A stretch of DNA of 64,000 nucleotides from Luteococcus sp038433155 (lineage in GTDB: Bacteria; Actinomycetota; Actinomycetes; Propionibacteriales; Propionibacteriaceae): assembly GCF_038433155.1 (NCBI RefSeq), contig NZ_JBCDMW010000007.1, positions 62,001-126,000 on the forward strand, in the 5' to 3' direction. Positions within the stretch are counted from its first letter, which is position 1. Every line of letters begins with the position of its first letter. The notes under the pieces were generated by a model that was not told where the DNA came from, did no database searches, and saw only the letters and a program-made list of their open reading frames with translations. This document shows, in pieces, positions 59,554 through 64,000 of the stretch. The translations under genes were made by a program, and so were the position numbers.

Positions 59554-59949
59554 TCAGCGGCCCGCGTACTCCTCGTCGGTGACGTGCTCGGCCCAGGTGA
59601 CCACCTCGCCGTTCTCGTCGGCCTCCTGGATGGCGACGTGGCTCATGAAGCGCTCGGGGGCGGCGCCGTGCCAGTGGTCCTCCCCGGGTTCGATGTAGAC
59701 CACGTCGCCGGGGCGGAACTCCCGAACGCCCTCGCGGGTGCCGATCAGTCCGATGCCGTCGGTGACGTAGAGGGTCTGGCCCTTGGGGTGGGTGTGCCAG
59801 GCGGTCCGGGCGCCGGGGGTGAAGCGCACGTGGGCGCAGCCGACGGCGGACTGGTCGTCGGGGTTGCGGACACCGTCGATGAAGACAGTGCCGGTGAACC
59901 AGTCCTCCGGGCCTCGGACGCTGGTGCCGCTGCTCTGGGTGAACTTCAT
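59554..59949 (-). CDS. Cupin domain protein
   Basis: A 131-residue cupin. Motif 1 is 'GARTAWHTHPKGQTLYVTDG' and motif 2 'PGDVVYIEPGEDHWHGAAPE', with three His and one Glu-like position (Gln here, HTHPKGQ) to bind metal. It resembles the mandelonitrile-lyase/carboxymuconolactone-associated cupins; substrate unknown. ATG 59949 follows GAAAGGA; the longer frame to 60033 lies in the gap. It is the second gene of the MerR-controlled unit. Confidence 0.88.
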   Translation of the reverse strand: MKFTQSSGTSVRGPEDWFTGTVFIDGVRNPDDQSAVGCAHVRFTPGARTAWHTHPKGQTLYVTDGIGLIGTREGVREFRPGDVVYIEPGEDHWHGAAPERFMSHVAIQEADENGEVVTWAEHVTDEEYAGR

Positions 59950-59968
59950 GGTGCGTCCTTTCGGGGTG

Positions 59969-60949
59969 TCAGGCCAGGTGGGTACGGAAGAAGGAGTCGA
60001 TCCGGTCGAAGGGGATCGCGTCGTCCTCGCCACCGTCGTAGAGGTCGCAGTGGTTGGCCCCGGGAATGATGACCAGCTCCTTGTTGTCGCCCTTCAGCAG
60101 CTCGAAGGCATCCTCGCCCATGTAGCGGGAGTGGGCCTTCTCGCCGTGGACCACCATCACGGCATTCTCGATCTCGTCGGCGAACTGCAGCAGGTTGGTG
60201 TTCATCCACGACAGGTTGGACGTGGCATTCCAGCCGTCGGTGGAGTTGCCGGAGCGCTCATGGAAACCACGCGGCGTCTTGTAGTAGTCGTGGTAGTCGA
60301 CGACGAACTGCGGGGCGCCCTCGGGCAGCGGGTCCACCACGCCACCGGCCCGCAGGTACTCCCCGGAGGCGTAGTCGGCGGTGCGCTGCTCGGCCAAGGC
60401 CCGTCGGGCCTCCATCCGCTTCTCGGCGGAGTCGTCGACGTCGTCGTAGCCCTTGGTGGCGACGCGCGTCATGACGTACGGGGTGGACGCGACGGTGGCC
60501 TTGATCCGCGGGTCGATGGCGGCGGCGTTCATGGCGATGCCGCCCCAGCCGCAGATGCCGATGATCCCGATCTGCTCTGCGTCCACCTCATCGCGTGTGG
60601 CCAGGAAGTCAACCGCCGCGGAGAAGTCTTCGGTGTTGATGTCCGGCAAGGAGGTGCGGCGGGGCTGTCCACCACTCTCGCCGGTGAAGGACGGGTCGAA
60701 GGCGACGGTGAGGAAGCCGCGCTCGGCCATGGTCTGGGCGTACAGGCCCGACGCCTGCTCCTTGACCGCGCCGAAGGGCCCACTGACGGCCAGCGCCGGC
60801 AGCGGGCCCGTGGCGTTGACGGGGCGGTAGAGGTCGGCGGCCAGGTCGATGCCGAAGCGGTTGTGGAAGGTGACCTTCTCGTGGGTGACCTGCTCACTGC
60901 GGGGGAAGGTCTTGTCCCAGTCGGCGGTCAGTTCGAGGGTGGTTTTCAT
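59969..60949 (-). CDS. Alpha/beta hydrolase with cysteine nucleophile (DLH/YcjY-like)
   Basis: A 326-residue hydrolase. The nucleophile elbow is 'IGICGWGGIAMNAAAI', so Cys stands where Ser is usual, as in dienelactone hydrolase and the YcjY group (GICGSGG). Asp in 'VVHGEKAHSRYMGEDAFELL' or nearby and His in 'PGANHCDLYDGG' complete the triad. Substrate unknown. It is the first gene after a MerR-type promoter, followed by the cupin gene. Confidence 0.88.
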   Translation of the reverse strand: MKTTLELTADWDKTFPRSEQVTHEKVTFHNRFGIDLAADLYRPVNATGPLPALAVSGPFGAVKEQASGLYAQTMAERGFLTVAFDPSFTGESGGQPRRTSLPDINTEDFSAAVDFLATRDEVDAEQIGIIGICGWGGIAMNAAAIDPRIKATVASTPYVMTRVATKGYDDVDDSAEKRMEARRALAEQRTADYASGEYLRAGGVVDPLPEGAPQFVVDYHDYYKTPRGFHERSGNSTDGWNATSNLSWMNTNLLQFADEIENAVMVVHGEKAHSRYMGEDAFELLKGDNKELVIIPGANHCDLYDGGEDDAIPFDRIDSFFRTHLA

Positions 60950-60987
60950 GGTGGCTCCTGCGTAGGGGTGGATGCCGTACAGTCAGC

Positions 60988-61018
60988 ACTCTAGAAGTTG
61001 AAGTGAGCTTGAAGTCAA
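60988..61018 (-). promoter_or_regulatory. MerR-type promoter with 19-bp spacer
   Basis: On the minus strand TTGACT (61018-61013) and TAGAGT (60993-60988) are 19 bp apart, the overlong spacer that MerR regulators correct by twisting DNA. It contains repeated CTTCAA elements and drives the hydrolase-cupin unit; the MerR gene starts 7 bp away on the other strand. Confidence 0.8.
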
Positions 61019-61024
61019 GGGGTC

Positions 61025-61480
61025 ATGATGGGACACACGATCGGTGAGGTGGCGACGCAGCTGGGGCTGGCCACCTCCACGCTGCGCTACTACGAGGCCG
61101 AGGGCCTGCTGCCGAGCGTGGAGCGAAGCGCCGGCGGGCGGCGGCTCTTCTCCCAGCGCGACGTCGAGGCCTGCCGGGTGATCGAATGTCTCAAGGCGTC
61201 TGGGCTGTCGATCCGGCAGATCAAGGACTTCATGGACATGGTGGCCGAGGGCGACTCTTCGTTGCCCGCGCGCCTGGAGCTCTTCCGCTCGCGTCGCGAG
61301 GCCGTGCGCCAGCAGGTGCGCGAGCTGGAACAGGTGCTGGCCGTGCTCGACTACAAGGCTTGGTACTACGAACAGGCCGTCGCGGCCGGCACGGAGGCCG
61401 GGGTCGGCCAGCTGGGGCCCGACGACCTCCCGGCCGAGCACCGAGCAGCCAAGGAACACCTGGGCAGCCAGATCGGCTGA
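61025..61480 (+). CDS. MerR family regulator
   Basis: A 151-residue activator. The MerR HTH 'TIGEVATQLGLATSTLRYYE' and 'AEGLLPSVERSAGGRRLFSQ' is followed by the dimer coiled coil ('RREAVRQQVRELEQVLAVLD') and a C-terminal effector region with a 'DYKAWYYEQAVAAGTE' helix. It belongs to the small-molecule MerR group of oxidoreductase regulators. It is divergent from the hydrolase gene, whose promoter it should control. ATG 61025 or 61028. Confidence 0.92.
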   Translation: MMGHTIGEVATQLGLATSTLRYYEAEGLLPSVERSAGGRRLFSQRDVEACRVIECLKASGLSIRQIKDFMDMVAEGDSSLPARLELFRSRREAVRQQVRELEQVLAVLDYKAWYYEQAVAAGTEAGVGQLGPDDLPAEHRAAKEHLGSQIG

Positions 61481-61487
61481 ACTCCTG

Positions 61488-61856
61488 TCAGCCGAGGGTC
61501 ACGCGACTCTCGGTGCACAACCAGTCACCGCCGACGAGCGTGAACTGCTGAACCGCGTGCAGGGGCCACGCCTGGCCGCAGCCGTCGGCTCGGTGGCCTG
61601 TGATGATGTCCCCGGCCAGCTCTGCCCGGTTGCCGTCGACGTGCACGTCAACGCCCTTCTCGATGACCTGGTGGTAGACGAATTCCTGCCGACGGATGCC
61701 GTCGAGCCACTCGTCCAGCGGCTGGCGGTAGCCGGTCATGTGGACCAGGACGGCGTCGTCGGTGAAGCACTCCCGCAGCGCCTCGGTGTCGGCCTCGTCC
61801 ATCGCAACCAGCTGCCGCTTCCAGTTGTCCAGGATCTCGTCGCGTGGCTCGGTCAT
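61488..61856 (-). CDS. SnoaL/NTF2-like protein
   Basis: A 122-residue cone-fold protein ('LDNWKRQLVAMDEADTEALR', 'ECFTDDAVLVHMTGYRQPLD', 'HAVQQFTLVGGDWLCTESRV') similar to SnoaL-like/DUF4440 families that bind small ligands. ATG 61856 follows GGAAGGAG; the longer frame to 61961 overlaps no gene but lacks a site. It sits behind the LysR gene on the same strand. Confidence 0.85.
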   Translation of the reverse strand: MTEPRDEILDNWKRQLVAMDEADTEALRECFTDDAVLVHMTGYRQPLDEWLDGIRRQEFVYHQVIEKGVDVHVDGNRAELAGDIITGHRADGCGQAWPLHAVQQFTLVGGDWLCTESRVTLG

Positions 61857-61885
61857 CCCGGGCTCCTTCCGGTCAGGCTCCACTG

Positions 61886-62734
61886 TCACCATAGGCCGCG
61901 CCGGCCAATCGAGGCGGCCAGCGTTTCCAACGCAGGATTGTGGCCACGTCCAAGATGGCACCAGTAGGTGGGGTTGGCCTCGGCGTCCCTGATCGGCACG
62001 CGGACGCGGTGGTCGTCGGCCGCCTCGCCTCCGACGATGTCGGTGATGAAGACCGGAAGGCTGGACTGGCGCACGAGCGTGGCGAGCGCTTGCGGATCCT
62101 GCACCAGGAAGTTGGCCCGGGGCATCCGCTCGCGGACCAGGTCCGCCCAGAAGCCGATCTGCGAGTGCAGCAACATGGTCTCGCCGTCGAGCTCACGCAG
62201 CCACAGCTCCTTCCGCGTGGCCGCCGGGTGCGCGGGTGGGACGGACAGTTGCAGATGCTCCGCGCCGCAGCGGAAACCCGCCTCGGAGCGAGCCGGAGGC
62301 GTGATGGTGATCCCCAGCTGCGCCTCTCCCGACGCGAGCGCCTGCTCCACCTCCGCGACGCCGGTCAAGCGGGACGCGATCGTCATTCCGGGAAGAGCCT
62401 GCTCGATGCGGGGCAACAACCGCCACAGCGGAATCGGGGCGCAGGAGACAACGTCGATGGTTCGCTGGCGGCGTTCGATCGCTGCCACCTCGTCGGTCAT
62501 GGCCTGCACCTGATCCAGTACCGAGCGGGCGTGCTTGGCCACCGTCTGACCCACATCGGTGACCATCAGGGTGTTGGCGGATCGCTCGAACAGTGGCAGC
62601 GGGAAGGCACGTTCCAGCCGCTGCATGGAGCGGGAGAGGGCTGGCTGGGTGACGTGCAGTTCATCGGCCGCAGCGGTGAGCGTCCCCCACTCCACGACGG
62701 CGAGGAAGTGGCGCAGCTGCTCCAGGGTGACCAT
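61886..62734 (-). CDS. LysR family regulator
   Basis: A 282-residue regulator with the LysR HTH 'LRHFLAVVEWGTLTAAADEL' and 'HVTQPALSRSMQRLERAFPL', followed by a periplasmic-binding-like effector domain. It is divergent from the aldo/keto reductase gene over a 96-bp region and most likely controls it and the neighbouring SDR gene. Confidence 0.93.
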   Translation of the reverse strand: MVTLEQLRHFLAVVEWGTLTAAADELHVTQPALSRSMQRLERAFPLPLFERSANTLMVTDVGQTVAKHARSVLDQVQAMTDEVAAIERRQRTIDVVSCAPIPLWRLLPRIEQALPGMTIASRLTGVAEVEQALASGEAQLGITITPPARSEAGFRCGAEHLQLSVPPAHPAATRKELWLRELDGETMLLHSQIGFWADLVRERMPRANFLVQDPQALATLVRQSSLPVFITDIVGGEAADDHRVRVPIRDAEANPTYWCHLGRGHNPALETLAASIGRRGLW

Positions 62735-62830
62735 GCCTTCATGTTATGCCTTTATGCGCAGGATGCAGTTTTCAAGGGGCGATTGGCGAGCCACCATGGG
62801 TGTCATTGAGACCGAGCGTAGGAGCAGACC

Positions 62831-63703
62831 ATGAGCGATGAACAGACTGACAAGCGGATGACCACCCTCAACAATGGGGTGGAGATGCCCCTGCTTGGCT
62901 TCGGCGTCTTCCAGGTGCCGGATGCCGCCGAGTGCGAGCGCGTCGTCAGTGAGGCGCTGGAGGCTGGATACCGCCTGATCGACACCGCCGCCGCCTACGG
63001 CAATGAGGAGGCGGTTGGCCGGGCCATCGCCGCCAGCGGCATCCAGCGCGACGAGATCTTCGTCACCACCAAACTGTGGGTGCAGGATGCCGGCGAGGCC
63101 AATGCCCGCGCCGCCTTCGAGCGTTCGCTGGAGAACCTGGGCCTCGACCACCTGGACCTGTACCTGATCCACCAACCCCTGAATGACTACTACGGCTCCT
63201 GGCGGGCGATGGAGAAGTTGAACGACGAGGGCCTGGTGCGCGCCATCGGGGTGTCGAACTTCTATCCGGAACGCCTGGTGGACCTGTGCCTGAACGCCCG
63301 CATCATTCCCGCGGTCGACCAGGTGGAGCTGCACCCCTTCTTCCAGCAGGCCGACGCTCTGGCGACGATGGACGAGCTGGGTGTCCGTCCGCAGGCCTGG
63401 GGGCCCTTCGCCGAGGGCCAGCACGGGCTGTTCACCAATCCAGTCCTGACCGAGATCGGCCAGGCGCACGACGCGACCGCCGCCCAGGTGGCACTGCGCT
63501 GGAACATCCAGCGCGGTGTCAGCGTGCTCCCCAGGTCCGTCAATTCCGAGCGCATCGTCGCCAACATCGACGTCTGGGGCTTCGAGCTCTCCGGCGAGGA
63601 GATGTCCCGCATTGGGTCCCTGGACCTGGGGCGCTCGGAGATCGTCGACCACTCGAATCCGAACACCGCTCGGATGCTGAACGGCTTCCGCATCCACGAC
63701 TGA
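62831..63703 (+). CDS. Aldo/keto reductase (diketogluconate reductase type)
   Basis: A 290-residue AKR5-like enzyme. It has the tetrad 'YRLIDTAAAYGNEEAVGRAI' (Asp, Tyr), Lys in 'VTTKLWV', His in 'DLYLIHQPLNDYYGSW', and the cofactor tail 'VLPRSVNSERIVANIDVWGF'. It probably reduces aldehydes or diketo sugars with NADPH. GGAGCAGACC precedes ATG 62831. It is divergent from LysR. Confidence 0.92.
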   Translation: MSDEQTDKRMTTLNNGVEMPLLGFGVFQVPDAAECERVVSEALEAGYRLIDTAAAYGNEEAVGRAIAASGIQRDEIFVTTKLWVQDAGEANARAAFERSLENLGLDHLDLYLIHQPLNDYYGSWRAMEKLNDEGLVRAIGVSNFYPERLVDLCLNARIIPAVDQVELHPFFQQADALATMDELGVRPQAWGPFAEGQHGLFTNPVLTEIGQAHDATAAQVALRWNIQRGVSVLPRSVNSERIVANIDVWGFELSGEEMSRIGSLDLGRSEIVDHSNPNTARMLNGFRIHD

Positions 63704-63733
63704 CACCGCACCCAGACCTACGAAGGAATCATC

Positions 63734-64000
63734 ATGACCCACGAGATCGCCGTCCTGATCGGCACCGGAAGCATCGGCGTCGCCATCGCCCGCCAAGCAG
63801 CCGTCGGCCGCACCCTGCTGCTCGCCGACCGTGACGAAGAACAACTCCAGGCCCGCGCCGAGGAACTGCGCAACGAGGGCTTCACCGTCGAGACCCAGAC
63901 CGTCGACGTGTCCGATCGCGACGCGGTCGAGACCCTTGCCCAGAGGGCCGACGAGCTGGGCGCCGTGACCCGCGTGATCCACGCCGCTGGAGTGTCACCC
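63734..64000 (+). CDS. SDR family oxidoreductase, N-terminal part (runs off the right edge)
   Basis: The first 89 residues show an NAD(P)-binding Rossmann start, 'IAVLIGTGSIGVAIARQAAV' with GTGSIG, then 'LLADRDEEQLQARAEELRNE', 'TVDVSDRDAV' and 'VIHAAGVSP', typical of SDRs. GAAGGAATC precedes ATG 63734. It is 30 bp behind the aldo/keto reductase gene, so it is part of the same LysR-linked unit. Confidence 0.88.
   Translation, partial: MTHEIAVLIGTGSIGVAIARQAAVGRTLLLADRDEEQLQARAEELRNEGFTVETQTVDVSDRDAVETLAQRADELGAVTRVIHAAGVSP

Noticed and set aside
1..64000. tRNA, rRNA, CRISPR arrays, intact insertion sequences or prophage genes
   Set aside because: No cloverleaf-like GGTTCGA-type arms, no regular repeat-spacer arrays, and no intact transposase, integrase or phage structural genes were seen; only one istA remnant was found.

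Overview
The window is a GC-rich, gene-dense bacterial chromosome segment with no rRNA, tRNA, CRISPR array or intact transposase. Its protein families point to an actinobacterium: a DUF2510 protein, DUF2277, a secreted helix-anchored 'LigA'-like protein, an ERCC4 nuclease fused to an excisionase-type HTH, and many GTG starts with GTGA/ATGA overlaps. A cobalamin riboswitch in front of an uptake operon would fit a Propionibacteriaceae-like host, but that family assignment is only a guess.

Left region (1-13.4 kb): a defence island. A tightly overlapping minus-strand operon (6934 to 1) encodes an HTH/degenerate-methylase/TRD-like protein, HsdM, HsdS, an unknown protein, an XRE-ImmA/IrrE metallopeptidase and the start of an AAA ATPase that leaves the window. 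No HsdR is present inside the window. A lipoprotein, a DUF2130 protein and a DUF2510 membrane protein separate this operon from a very large GmrSD-type (DUF262 + DUF1524) enzyme with an extra ~450-residue C-terminal part ending in a PUA/Mrr-N-like module.

Middle region (13.5-37.2 kb): mostly housekeeping and transport. It holds a LacI-controlled alpha-glucoside operon (LacI, binding protein, two permeases, GH13 glucosidase) with a textbook GAAANCGNTTTC operator. It also holds a DUF898 protein, an SDR, the ERCC4-HTH protein, a secreted protein/lipoprotein pair, a HAD hydrolase preceded by a probable transcription attenuator, a BCCT transporter with a DUF2891 partner, a TetR-ABC exporter operon with twin operators, and a second ABC exporter with two permeases.

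Right region (37.3-64 kb): a small accessory patch (GIY-YIG-like protein plus two orphans), a TSUP permease, a 3-methyladenine DNA glycosylase, a thioesterase, an aldo/keto reductase, and a NikABCDE/Opp-type uptake operon under a cobalamin riboswitch (probably cobalt, nickel-like metal chelate or corrinoid-related uptake). Next come a GntR-ABC operon with a perfect operator, an orphan antitoxin beside a cupin gene remnant, an SDR-DUF1349 pair, a LacI-MATE operon, a DUF4241 protein with a large membrane domain, a FitAB/VapBC-type toxin-antitoxin pair, an IS21 istA remnant, and a MerR-controlled hydrolase/cupin operon. The window ends with a LysR/aldo-keto reductase pair and a truncated SDR gene.

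Starts were chosen from ribosome binding sites, overlaps and family N-termini. Family names come from motif recognition by eye, not from a search.
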